Positions 1 through 7,424 of a stretch of DNA of 39,810 nucleotides are shown in pieces. This DNA is from Massilia niastensis DSM 21313. Its GTDB lineage: Bacteria > Pseudomonadota > Gammaproteobacteria > Burkholderiales > Burkholderiaceae_D. Where the stretch lies: the NCBI RefSeq assembly GCF_000382345.1, contig NZ_KB908128.1, positions 1 through 39,810 on the forward strand, read 5' to 3'. Each line of letters begins with the position of its first letter. Position 1 is the stretch's first letter. A model generated the notes under the pieces. That model was not told the DNA's origin, searched no databases, and was given only the letters and a program-made list of their open reading frames with translations. The position numbers were made by a program, and so were the translations under genes.

Positions 1-1
1 C

Positions 2-895
2 GAGGCCCAGGGACTGGCTTCGCACGGCCTGTCGCGCGTCGCCCAGTACGCCGGCCACCTGCGCTGCGGCCGCGTCAACGGCGAAGCCAGGCCGCGCGTG
101 CAGCAGAGGAAACCGGCCGCGCTGCTGGTCGACGCTCAGGAAGGCCTGGCCTTCCCTGCCTGCGCGCTAGCGGTGCGCGAAGCGATCCGCAGCGCGGGCG
201 AGACCGGCGCCGCCTTCGCCGGCGTCACCAACAGCCACCATTTCGGCGCCGCGGCCTACCACCTGGAGCCGGTGGCGGCGGCCGGGATGGTCGGTATCGC
301 CTTCGGCAACTCGCCGGCCGCGATGCCGGCCTGGGGCGGCAAGCGCGCTCTGTTCGGCACCAACCCGATCGCCGCCGTGTTCCCGCGCCGCGCCGGGCCT
401 CCCTTGGTGATCGACCTGTCGCTGTCCGAGGTCGCGCGCGGCAAGCTGATGGTGGCGGCCAAGCAGGGCAAGACGATTCCCGAGGGCTGGGCGCTCGACA
501 AGGAAGGCAATCCGACCACCGATCCGAAGGCGGGCTTGGAAGGCATGATGCTGCCGGCGGGCGGCGTGAAAGGCGCGATGCTGGCGCTGATCGTCGAGCT
601 GCTGTGCTGCGCCCTGACCGGCGCGGCCTACGGCTTCGAGGCCGATTCCTTCTTCACCGACGAAGGCAACCGGCCGCGCATCGGCCAGGCCTTCCTGGTG
701 ATCGACCCGGGCGCGCTGGCGGGCGGCGAGGTGTTCGACGAGCGCATCGAGACCCTGGTCTCGGCCATGCTGCTCGATCCCGACGTGCGCCTGCCGGGCC
801 AGCGGCGCCAGATGCTCGCCCGCGACGCGGAGCGCGACGGCATCGAGGTCGCGCCGGCGCTGCTCGAGCAGCTCGCAGCGCTGGCCGGCGCCTGA
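2..895 (+). CDS. Ldh2/malate-lactate dehydrogenase family oxidoreductase (5' end cut by window)
   Basis: This is an NAD(P)-dependent 2-hydroxyacid or imino-acid dehydrogenase of the Ldh2/YbiC/ComC superfamily, which differs from the Rossmann-type LDHs. The open frame runs from base 2, and the first visible residues (EAQGLASHGLSR...) match the conserved N-terminal helix with the SHG motif. The start codon is therefore outside the window and about 40 residues are missing. Other visible family signatures are TNSHHFGAAAYH with its catalytic-type His, the GTNPIA segment, and the KGAMLALIVELL helix near the C-terminus. About 297 residues are visible against a usual 330-350. The substrate cannot be read from the sequence: malate, lactate, ureidoglycolate, piperideine-2-carboxylate and sulfolactate enzymes all share this fold. 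A TauE/SafE exporter follows after 24 bp on the same strand and is probably co-transcribed. Confidence 0.88.
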   Translation, partial: EAQGLASHGLSRVAQYAGHLRCGRVNGEARPRVQQRKPAALLVDAQEGLAFPACALAVREAIRSAGETGAAFAGVTNSHHFGAAAYHLEPVAAAGMVGIAFGNSPAAMPAWGGKRALFGTNPIAAVFPRRAGPPLVIDLSLSEVARGKLMVAAKQGKTIPEGWALDKEGNPTTDPKAGLEGMMLPAGGVKGAMLALIVELLCCALTGAAYGFEADSFFTDEGNRPRIGQAFLVIDPGALAGGEVFDERIETLVSAMLLDPDVRLPGQRRQMLARDAERDGIEVAPALLEQLAALAGA

Positions 896-919
896 GCCCG
901 GGGCAAGCGGCGTAGCGCG

Positions 920-1660
920 ATGGCATTCGGCTTCGACACCATCGCGCTGCTGGCGCTGATCATCCTCCTTGCGTACACGGTGTTCGGCCTGACCGGCTTC
1001 GGCTCCGCGATCACGGCGATGCCCTTGCTGGTCCTGCTGATCCCGCTGCGCATGGCGGTCCCGCTGATGCTGGTCTTCGACCTGGCGGCGGGGCTGCTGC
1101 TGGGCCTGAAGAACCGGCGCGTGGTCGACCGCAAGGAACTGCTGCGCCTGGTTCCCTTCATGCTGGTCGGGATGAGCATCGGCCTGTTCGCCCTGGTCAA
1201 GGCGCCCGAGCGCCTGCTGCTGCTCACCCTCGGCATCTTCATCCTCGCCTACTGCGCCTGGAGCCTGCTGCTGCGGCCCGAGGTGCGGCAGATCAGCAGC
1301 CGCTGGTCGATGCCGCTCGGAATCACCGGCGGCGTATTCACCGCCCTGTTCGGCACCGGCGGGCCGATCTACACCATCTACCTGGCGCGCCGCCTGGACG
1401 ACAAGCTGGTGCTGCGCGCGACGATCAGCTCCCTCATCTTCATCAGCGGCCTGTCGCGGCTGGCGATGTTTTCCAGCGCCGGGCTGTATGGGCAGGAATC
1501 GCTGCCGATGCTGGCGGCCTTCCTGCTGCCTTGCGCGCTGGCCGGGCTCTATCTGGGCAACTACCTGCATAGCCGGCTGCCGGCGGCACGGGTCGTGCAG
1601 GCGATCTGGGCGGTGCTCATCGTGGGCGGCGCCAGCCTGGTCTTGCGCAACATCCGATAG
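920..1660 (+). CDS. TauE/SafE-family (sulfite exporter-like) membrane protein
   Basis: This is a 246-residue polytopic inner-membrane protein of the TauE/SafE family, whose characterised members export sulfite, sulfoacetate or other organosulfur anions. The sequence is almost entirely hydrophobic, with seven or eight predicted membrane segments in two similar halves. The family glycine-rich motif appears as FGLTGFGSAI near residue 22 and again as TALFGTGGPIY near residue 145. It follows the Ldh2-type gene by 24 bp, so the two may form one transcript. The proposed ATG has only a weak Shine-Dalgarno sequence. The exported substrate is unknown, and sulfite is only the family default. Confidence 0.85.
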   Translation: MAFGFDTIALLALIILLAYTVFGLTGFGSAITAMPLLVLLIPLRMAVPLMLVFDLAAGLLLGLKNRRVVDRKELLRLVPFMLVGMSIGLFALVKAPERLLLLTLGIFILAYCAWSLLLRPEVRQISSRWSMPLGITGGVFTALFGTGGPIYTIYLARRLDDKLVLRATISSLIFISGLSRLAMFSSAGLYGQESLPMLAAFLLPCALAGLYLGNYLHSRLPAARVVQAIWAVLIVGGASLVLRNIR

Positions 1661-1775
1661 CGCCGGCGCATTCCATCCCGCCCGACTGGAAGTCCGGCCG
1701 TCGACGGTATGGAATAGGAGAGAAGCGCCCCTGTTCGACTTTCAAGGAAAATTGCTGCCTCACCAGGAGACCGCA

Positions 1776-2525
1776 ATGAAAGCCATGAAAATCGTTGTCA
1801 TCGGCGGCACCGGATTGATCGGCGCCAAGACCGTCGCGCGTTTACAGGCTGGCGCGCATGCGGTGCTGGCGGCCGGGCCCAGCACCGGCGTGAACACCCT
1901 GACCGGCGAAGGCCTGGCGCAGGCGCTCGACGGCGCCGAGGTGGTGATCGACACGTCGAATGCGCCGTCCTTCGATCCGGATGTGGTGCGCGCATTCTTC
2001 GAGACCTCGGGCAGGAACCTGCTCGAGGCGGAACGCAAGGCGGGCGTAGGTCACCACGTGGTGCTGTCCATCGTGGGAACGGATCGGATGCCCGATAACG
2101 GCTATTTCCGTGCGAAGCTGGTCCAGGAAGACATGGTCGCCAAGGCCGGCCTTCCCTACACCATCGTGCGCTCGACCCAGTTCTTCGAATTCCTGAAAGG
2201 CATTGCGGATGCGAACACGGTCGGCAATGTCGCGAAATTCGCGGGTGGCCAGTTCCAGCCGATCGCAGCCGACGATGTCGCCGAACTGCTGGCCGCGATT
2301 GCGCTGGAAGCGCCGCGCAACGGCATCGTGGACATCGCCGGTCCCGAACGCGCGCCGTTCGACGAGATCGTACGCCGCTACCTGCAGGGGCTCGATGATG
2401 CACGCACGGTCGAACGCGATGACGCTGCCTTGTATTTCGGCGGCAAAGTCGGCGAACTGTCGCTCGTTCCCCTGTCCGACGCGCGACTTGGACGTATCGA
2501 CCTGTCGACCTGGCAGAAACACTGA
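1776..2525 (+). CDS. NAD(P)-binding NmrA-like / atypical SDR protein
   Basis: This 249-residue protein has an N-terminal Rossmann fold of the atypical short-chain dehydrogenase (NmrA/NAD(P)H-binding) type. The nucleotide-binding motif IGGTGLIGAKT begins near residue 9. Other visible segments are VIDTSNAPSF, the VVLSIVGTDR strand with YFRAKLVQE (Tyr and Lys in the catalytic region), and PYTIVRSTQFFEF. Such proteins are NADP-sensing regulators or oxidoreductases of small molecules, and no substrate can be named. The start is the ATG preceded by AGGAG about 7 bases upstream. The frame is open further 5', but that overlaps tauE and lacks family homology. A second in-frame ATG lies 9 bases downstream. 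The secreted cupin gene follows after 32 bp, suggesting one operon. Confidence 0.87.
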   Translation: MKAMKIVVIGGTGLIGAKTVARLQAGAHAVLAAGPSTGVNTLTGEGLAQALDGAEVVIDTSNAPSFDPDVVRAFFETSGRNLLEAERKAGVGHHVVLSIVGTDRMPDNGYFRAKLVQEDMVAKAGLPYTIVRSTQFFEFLKGIADANTVGNVAKFAGGQFQPIAADDVAELLAAIALEAPRNGIVDIAGPERAPFDEIVRRYLQGLDDARTVERDDAALYFGGKVGELSLVPLSDARLGRIDLSTWQKH

Positions 2526-2557
2526 TTCCCAACCGCTCGCGAATGAAGGTGACCACG

Positions 2558-2986
2558 ATGAACAACCTGCTTGCCGCCCTGGTGCTCGCCACCCTGCCGT
2601 TCCAGATGAGCTGGGCCAACGCGCAGGAGCCCAAGAGTGCGAAGATCACGCTCGTCTACGAACAAAAAATTCCTGGCATGCCGAACAAGAGCCTGAAAGG
2701 GATCCTGGTCGAATATGGACCCGGCGCGGTGAATCCGGCGCATACGCATGCGAAGTCGGCCCTGATCTATGCATCGGTGCTGGAAGGATCGGTCTTGAAC
2801 CAGCTCAATGGCGGTCCTGTCCGCACCTTTACCAAAGGCCAGAATTTCACCGAGATGCCGGGTGACCGCCACGATGTCAGCGCCAACGCCAGCAAGACGG
2901 AGCCTGCCAAGGTGCTGGCGGTGTTCGTGGTCGATACCGACGATACCAAGCTGACCACGCCCATCGCACCCGGGACCGGCAAGTAG
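2558..2986 (+). CDS. secreted cupin-domain protein
   Basis: This 142-residue protein has a clear signal peptide (MNNLLAALVLATLPFQMSWANAQ) followed by a single cupin beta-barrel. The metal-binding cupin motif 1 is visible as HTHAKSALIYASVLEGSV and motif 2 as PGDRHDVSANAS, so His-His-Glu and His ligands are largely present. The chosen ATG has GAAGGTGA as ribosome-binding site immediately upstream. The in-frame ATG at 2543 would prepend MKVTT and use up that site. Small exported cupins of this kind follow SDR or LysR genes in many proteobacteria and may bind or isomerise small organic ligands. The specific reaction is unknown. It ends 5 bp before the convergent Lrp gene. Confidence 0.85.
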   Translation: MNNLLAALVLATLPFQMSWANAQEPKSAKITLVYEQKIPGMPNKSLKGILVEYGPGAVNPAHTHAKSALIYASVLEGSVLNQLNGGPVRTFTKGQNFTEMPGDRHDVSANASKTEPAKVLAVFVVDTDDTKLTTPIAPGTGK

Positions 2987-2991
2987 TCGAT

Positions 2992-3465
2992 TCATGGCGC
3001 CGGCATCAGCACGCCGTTCTCCTTGATACGCTCCAGGACCACGGAAGTCCGCAAGGTGGCTATGCAATCCCGCAAGGCCGCCAGACGATTGATCAGGCCG
3101 TTCAACTCGGGCAGCCCTTCGACAGCCACCTTCATCAGGTAGTCATAGCTTCCCGTCAGTTTGTACACGTCGCGGATCAGCGGCTCCTCGCGGACCAGGC
3201 GCAGGAAGGCATCGTTGGCGTCGCTCGAATGGCGGGCCAGGCCCACTTCGATGAGTCCGAGTACCGGGGTCCCGTCTCCCTTGGGAGAAAGCTGGGCATG
3301 GTAGCCGAGAATATATCCGTCCTGCTCGAGGGCGATGCGCCTGCGCGAACACTGCGAGGAAGACAGGCCGACGATGTCGGACAATTCCTGGTTGAGCAGC
3401 CGGCCATTGTCCCGCAAGAGCCTGAGTAATTCCTTGTCGTAGTCATCCAGCGAATTTGACGCCAT
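2992..3465 (-). CDS. Lrp/AsnC-family transcriptional regulator
   Basis: This 157-residue protein has the standard Lrp/AsnC layout. An N-terminal helix-turn-helix spans about residues 8-55 (DKELLRLLRDNGRLLNQELS, then the recognition region LSSSQCSRR). A RAM/AsnC ligand-binding domain occupies about 70-145, with the VYKLTGSYDYLMKV strand. Family members bind amino acids and regulate amino-acid uptake and catabolism. Its start is 12 bp after the M20 dipeptidase stop, and its ribosome-binding site AAGGAA lies directly after that stop, so the two genes are very likely co-transcribed. It is a natural candidate to control the dipeptidase and the divergent aroP-tyrB operon, though the sigma-54 promoters there would also need a separate enhancer-binding protein. 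Confidence 0.93.
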   Translation of the reverse strand: MASNSLDDYDKELLRLLRDNGRLLNQELSDIVGLSSSQCSRRRIALEQDGYILGYHAQLSPKGDGTPVLGLIEVGLARHSSDANDAFLRLVREEPLIRDVYKLTGSYDYLMKVAVEGLPELNGLINRLAALRDCIATLRTSVVLERIKENGVLMPAP

Positions 3466-3477
3466 ATCTTTTCCTTT

Positions 3478-5025
3478 TTATTGTTTCCAGGGGGTGGTCA
3501 GCATGGAAGCAATGCTGCGTATGCCTTCCATGTAATTCCCGAGCCGGAGATTTTCATTGGCCCCATGCTGGTTGCTGTCCGCATTGATCAGCGGGACGAC
3601 CAGGTAAGGGGTCTTGAGCACCGTCACCGCACCGCCCATCGGCAGCGTGGAGCCACCCATGCGATACAGGTCCGGCTCACGCTGCGTGGCTGTCCTGACG
3701 CCTGCGATCGCCCACCTGGAGAAAGGCGAATCCATCGGTTCCCGGAACCCGACTTGCGTGCTCGGATAGGCCATCATCGTCAGTTTCGCCATCCGGGGAA
3801 ATGCGGCCCGTTCTTCTTCGGTCGGCGCCTCGCCCTGGACGACATGGTAGCCATGGGAAGCGACGTAGTCCTTCAGCAAGCCGAACACCCGCTCAGGCGG
3901 CGTTTCGGGAACCGTACGGACGTTGAAGCTCGCCGTCGCGACGGCCGGGATCGAGTTGACGCCCGAGGAACCGACCACGCCGGACCCTATCCACAGCACA
4001 TCCAGGGAAGGATACTGCAAAGCCTCGATGACATTCGGCGCCACGCTATCCAGCCCGGCGACGCCCAGGCGCTTTTCCAGCACGCCGGCGGCGGGAACGT
4101 GGGCCTTCATCGCCTGTTGGTCGGCGTCGCTGATGTGGATGCCTTCATAGAAACCCGGAATGATCACCTTTCCCTGCTCGTCCTTCATGCCGGCGACCAG
4201 CCTGGCAAGGCGCAAGGCGGCGTTTGGCGCGATGTTGCCATACAAGCCGCTGTGCTGGTCCGTCCTGGTCCCGAACACCGTCAGGTTGAGCTGGATCGAT
4301 CCCCGGTTGCCGAAGTTGATGCTCGGCTTTTCAGTGGAAGCCCTGCCGCCGTCGTAGACGACGATGCCGTCGCTTCGCAGGATGTCCTTGTGCGCTTCCA
4401 TGACGGTATGCAGTGAAGGCGAGCCTTTTTCCTCCTCGGAGTCGAGCAGGACTTTCACATTCACCGCCGGGTCGATGTGCTTGCCCTTCAGGGCATCGAT
4501 CGCCGCCAGGAACATCATGATGGGGCCCTTGTCATCCGAGGCCGCCCGCGCGAATACCCGCCACTCGGGATCGACCGGTCCCGTGGCCAGGAGATCGCTG
4601 GAGATGGTCTGCCAGGCGCCGTCGCCATCACGCTTGCGCAGCGTGGGCGTCCAGGGATCGGTATGCCATCCCGCAGGCGGCGCGGGCTGGGCGTCGAGGT
4701 GCATGTAGACGAGGATCGTCTTCCTGCTTTTCCGTGCCGGCCCGAATTCGGCGAACAACAGGGGGCGCCCGTTGTTGGCCAGCTGCCGGGTACGGAATCC
4801 GCGGCTGGCAAATGCCTTCTCGAGCCAGTCGACGTTGCGCTGGATATCCTGCATATGGGCGGCATCCGCCGGCATGGACAACAGCTTGAAGTACTCCGGA
4901 TACGTCCTCTTCGCGGCGGACTGGACTTCTTCCTCCGACAGGATGGATTGCGCGGAGCTCAGGCCGGCGGAGCAGGCGAGGAGGATAAGTGAGGCAATGC
5001 GGGCGGCGGTGGCAGAGTTAGTCAT
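3478..5025 (-). CDS. secreted M20-family zinc metallopeptidase (dipeptidase-like)
   Basis: This 515-residue di-zinc hydrolase of family M20 (ArgE/DapE/CPG2/carnosinase type) has an N-terminal signal peptide (MTNSATAARIASLILLACSA...SAQS), so it acts in the periplasm or outside. Metal and catalytic motifs are visible: YMHLDAQP (His109, Asp111), RAASDDKGP (bridging Asp near 164) and DSEEEKGS (catalytic Glu-Glu near 197-198). An inserted dimerisation lid lies at about 230-400, and a final HGANE motif supplies the last His ligand. The likely role is cleavage of peptides to free amino acids. The ATG at 5025 gives the signal peptide. The frame is open for 44 more codons upstream but that part has no family character. 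No strong Shine-Dalgarno sequence is seen. It is divergent from aroP and co-directional with the Lrp gene, with a sigma-54-like promoter about 50 bp upstream. Confidence 0.9.
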   Translation of the reverse strand: MTNSATAARIASLILLACSAGLSSAQSILSEEEVQSAAKRTYPEYFKLLSMPADAAHMQDIQRNVDWLEKAFASRGFRTRQLANNGRPLLFAEFGPARKSRKTILVYMHLDAQPAPPAGWHTDPWTPTLRKRDGDGAWQTISSDLLATGPVDPEWRVFARAASDDKGPIMMFLAAIDALKGKHIDPAVNVKVLLDSEEEKGSPSLHTVMEAHKDILRSDGIVVYDGGRASTEKPSINFGNRGSIQLNLTVFGTRTDQHSGLYGNIAPNAALRLARLVAGMKDEQGKVIIPGFYEGIHISDADQQAMKAHVPAAGVLEKRLGVAGLDSVAPNVIEALQYPSLDVLWIGSGVVGSSGVNSIPAVATASFNVRTVPETPPERVFGLLKDYVASHGYHVVQGEAPTEEERAAFPRMAKLTMMAYPSTQVGFREPMDSPFSRWAIAGVRTATQREPDLYRMGGSTLPMGGAVTVLKTPYLVVPLINADSNQHGANENLRLGNYMEGIRSIASMLTTPWKQ

Positions 5026-5074
5026 TGGTGGCCATGGGTGCAGGTGAAAGGATGGTGGTTCCAGGTTTCTGCCA

Positions 5075-5090
5075 AGCGAGAACCGTGCCA
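5075..5090 (-). promoter_or_regulatory. Putative sigma-54 (-24/-12) promoter for the M20-lrp operon
   Basis: Read on the minus strand the site is TGGCACGGTTCTCGCT. It has the -24 GG and -12 GC at the exact 10-base spacing and a full TGGCACG block. The only departure from the RpoN consensus is TCGC in place of TTGC. Transcription would begin near 5064, leaving a leader of about 40 nt before the M20 ATG. The match is visual and the function is inferred. Confidence 0.55.
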
Positions 5091-5285
5091 ATGCCGGGCG
5101 ACGCCGGAAAACCGGCGAGTGAGCCAAATATACGCAAATATACCCATCAAATCGCACATCCCGTGCAAAATCTGCGCATCAAACGCACAAAACAAGTGAG
5201 CGGAATGCACCAACGCGGGGCAGCTCATGCACTGCCTGCGTCTTTCGTGAGCCCTTTCCCCTGCAGGCGATGGTTTCGTGCGCAG
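5091..5285. promoter_or_regulatory. Divergent regulatory region between two sigma-54-like promoters
   Basis: The gap between the M20 and aroP start codons is 318 bp and holds no gene. Its central part, between the two sigma-54-like promoters, is about 195 bp, a suitable size for shared enhancer sites. Visible structure includes GCACATCCCGTGC (4-bp arms, 5142-5169 region), GGCAGCTCATGCACTGCC (5-bp arms, near 5218-5236), a duplicated ATATACGCAAATATAC-like AT patch near 5127-5142, and one arm (5239-5248) of a long-range inverted repeat. None is a recognised TyrR or NtrC box. Confidence 0.4.
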
Positions 5286-5302
5286 TGGCATACAAATTGC
5301 AT
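5286..5302 (+). promoter_or_regulatory. Putative sigma-54 (-24/-12) promoter for aroP-yitT-tyrB
   Basis: The sequence TGGCATACAAATTGCAT matches the RpoN consensus TGGCAYR-N4-TTGCW at every informative position, with GG at 5287-5288 and GC at 5299-5300 exactly 10 bases apart. Transcription would start near 5312, giving a leader of about 32 nt to the aroP ATG at 5344. No convincing sigma-70 promoter is visible in the same place. Confidence 0.7.
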
Positions 5303-5343
5303 AGTTCGTGCACATACCTCGTTTAACGAAAGACGTGCACGAC

Positions 5344-6750
5344 ATGGAAAGCAAAACACCACCGCCCGAGCCGGCGCTGAAACGGCAGCTCAGTAACCGG
5401 CATATCCAGCTCATCGCCCTCGGCGGCGCTGTCGGTACCGGCCTGTTCCTGGGCATCGCGCAGACGATCGAGCTTGCAGGACCCTCGGTCATCCTGGGGT
5501 ACGGCCTGGCAGGGCTGATCGCCTTCTTCATCATGCGGCAGCTGGGAGAGATGGTCGTTTCCGAACCGGTAGCCGGTTCCTTTGTCCATTTCGCCAACAA
5601 GTACTGGGGCGAATTTCCCGGTTTCCTGGCGGGCTGGAATTACTGGGCGCTGTATGTCCTGGTCAGCATGGCGGAGCTCACCGCCATCGGCATCTATATC
5701 CAGTACTGGTATCCCGACATGCCGACCTGGCTCTCCGCCCTGGCCGTCTTCTTGCTGGTCAACGGGATCAACCTGCTGCATGTGAAGCTGTTCGCGGAAA
5801 CCGAATTCTGGTTCTCCATCATCAAGGTCGGCGCGATCGTCAGCATGATCGCCTTCGGCAGCTACCTGCTGGCGACCGGCCAGGGCGGGCCCCAGGCCAG
5901 CGTGTCCAACCTGTGGCAACTGGGCGGCTTCTTCCCTCACGGCGTCAGCGGCCTGGTGATGGCGATGGCGGTCATCATGTTCTCGTTCGGGGGGCTGGAG
6001 CTCATCGGCATTACCGCGGCCGAAGCGGAATCGCCTGAAACCACCATCCCGCGCGCCACCAACCAGGTCGTCTATCGCATCCTGATCTTCTACATGGGCG
6101 CGCTGGCCATCCTGCTGTCGCTGTATCCCTGGAACGAAGTGCAGCGTGGCGGCAGCCCGTTCGTCCTGGTGTTCCAGTCCCTGGACAGTCCCTACATCGC
6201 CCATGTGCTCAATGCCGTCGTTCTCACCGCCGCGCTGTCGGTCTACAACAGCTGCGTGTACTGCAATAGCCGCATGATCCTCGGCCTGGCCCTGCTGGAC
6301 AAGGCGCCGCGCCGGTTCGCCCGCGTCAACAAGCGGGGCGTGCCGGTCGCCGCCTTGATGCTGTCGGCCGCCGCGACCGCGATCTGCGTACTGGTCAACT
6401 ACCTGGCCCCGAAACAGGCCCTGGGCATGCTGATGATGCTGGTGGTGTCCGCCCTGGTCATCAACTGGACCATGATCAGCATCACGCACCTGAAATTCCG
6501 GCGCGCCCTGCGCAGCCAAGGCGCATCGACCTCGTATCCAAGCTGGGGGTATCCGCTGACGAACTACGTGTGCCTCGCCTTCATGGCCGGCATTCTCGCC
6601 GTGATGGCCCTGTCGGCCGACTTCATGCAGGCCGTATTGCTGATTCCCTTGTGGATCGGCGCCCTGGCGCTGGCCTTTTCCCTGATTCGCCTGCGGCGCC
6701 GGTCCGAGCCGGCCGCTGACACCACCAACGACATGGCGACGACAGCATGA
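5344..6750 (+). CDS. aroP: aromatic amino-acid permease, AroP/PheP type
   Basis: This 468-residue inner-membrane proton symporter belongs to the amino acid-polyamine-organocation (APC) superfamily. It resembles enterobacterial AroP along its whole length: NRHIQLIALGGAVGTGLFLG at residues 15-35, RQLGEMVVSEPVAGSF, GWNYWALYVLVSMAELTAIG, FSFGGLELIGITAAEAESPE and ALSVYNSCVYCNSRM are all family blocks. Twelve membrane segments are expected. Substrates should be Phe, Tyr and Trp, supported by the aromatic aminotransferase gene downstream. The ATG was chosen over an upstream in-frame GTG at 5308, because the GTG falls at the predicted sigma-54 transcription start. The ribosome-binding site is weak (ACGAAAGACG). 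The stop overlaps the next start by 4 bp (ATGA). Confidence 0.93.
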   Translation: MESKTPPPEPALKRQLSNRHIQLIALGGAVGTGLFLGIAQTIELAGPSVILGYGLAGLIAFFIMRQLGEMVVSEPVAGSFVHFANKYWGEFPGFLAGWNYWALYVLVSMAELTAIGIYIQYWYPDMPTWLSALAVFLLVNGINLLHVKLFAETEFWFSIIKVGAIVSMIAFGSYLLATGQGGPQASVSNLWQLGGFFPHGVSGLVMAMAVIMFSFGGLELIGITAAEAESPETTIPRATNQVVYRILIFYMGALAILLSLYPWNEVQRGGSPFVLVFQSLDSPYIAHVLNAVVLTAALSVYNSCVYCNSRMILGLALLDKAPRRFARVNKRGVPVAALMLSAAATAICVLVNYLAPKQALGMLMMLVVSALVINWTMISITHLKFRRALRSQGASTSYPSWGYPLTNYVCLAFMAGILAVMALSADFMQAVLLIPLWIGALALAFSLIRLRRRSEPAADTTNDMATTA

Positions 6751-7370
6751 ACACTACCGTGACAACAGAACACATCACCAAGGTCCCGCACAGCCTGCTG
6801 GAAGATTCGCTGGCCCTGGCGATGGGGACACTCGTCATCAGTTTCGGGCTGTTGCTGCTCAAGGAAGCGCACGCGGTCACCGGCGGCATCTCCGGTATCG
6901 CATTCCTGGTGCATTACGCCACCGGCATGCGCTTCGGCCTCACCCTCTTCCTGTTGAACCTGCCGTTCTACTATTTCGGATACAAGCGCATGGGGAAGGT
7001 CTTCGTGCTGAAGACCTTCTGTGCAGTGGGCCTGCTGTCCCTGTTCGTTGAACTCAACAGCTACTTCGTCAAGATCGAACGCATCGATGCGATCTATGCC
7101 GCCTTGCTGGGCAACATATTGATCGGACTGGGCTTCGTCATCCTGTTCCGCCACCGCGCCAGCCTGGGCGGCGTGAATATCCTGGCGCTCTACCTGCAGG
7201 ACCGCTATGGCATCCGCGCGGGGAAATTCCAGATGGCGGTGGACACCGGCATCGTCATCGCGGCCCTGTCGATCGTGCCCCTGCCGGCGCTGCTGATATC
7301 GATCGCCGGCGCCTTCCTGATCAATCTCATCATCTCGATGAACCACAGACCGAACCGCTACCTTGCCTGA
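6747..7370 (+). CDS. YitT-family (DUF161) membrane protein
   Basis: This 207-residue integral membrane protein matches the five-helix YitT/DUF161 family: an N-terminal helix, then LLLKEAHAVTGGISGIAFLVHY (residues 36-57), LFLLNLPFYYFGYKRMG and the FRHRASLGGVNILALYLQ segment with the conserved small-residue GGV motif. It lacks the C-terminal DUF2179 domain of longer Bacillus YitT proteins. Its start overlaps the aroP stop in an ATGA, so translation is coupled, and tyrB follows after 54 bp. The family has no established biochemical role. Its position between an aromatic permease and an aromatic aminotransferase suggests transport or efflux connected with aromatic amino or keto acids, which is inference from context only. 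Confidence 0.85.
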   Translation: MNTTVTTEHITKVPHSLLEDSLALAMGTLVISFGLLLLKEAHAVTGGISGIAFLVHYATGMRFGLTLFLLNLPFYYFGYKRMGKVFVLKTFCAVGLLSLFVELNSYFVKIERIDAIYAALLGNILIGLGFVILFRHRASLGGVNILALYLQDRYGIRAGKFQMAVDTGIVIAALSIVPLPALLISIAGAFLINLIISMNHRPNRYLA

Positions 7371-7424
7371 GTCACCAGGCAAGCCTTGGCACGCCCACAT
7401 CATTCACCCTAGCGATCCAGAACC

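Noticed and set aside
167..1570. Long minus-strand open frame opposite the Ldh2 and TauE genes (467 codons)
   Set aside because: It is rich in Gln, His, Arg and Asp with no family character and lies opposite two well-supported genes, the usual antisense shadow in GC-rich DNA.
5308..5343. Upstream in-frame GTG start for aroP
   Set aside because: It falls at the predicted sigma-54 transcription start, so it would have no leader or ribosome-binding site, and AroP homology begins after the ATG at 5344.
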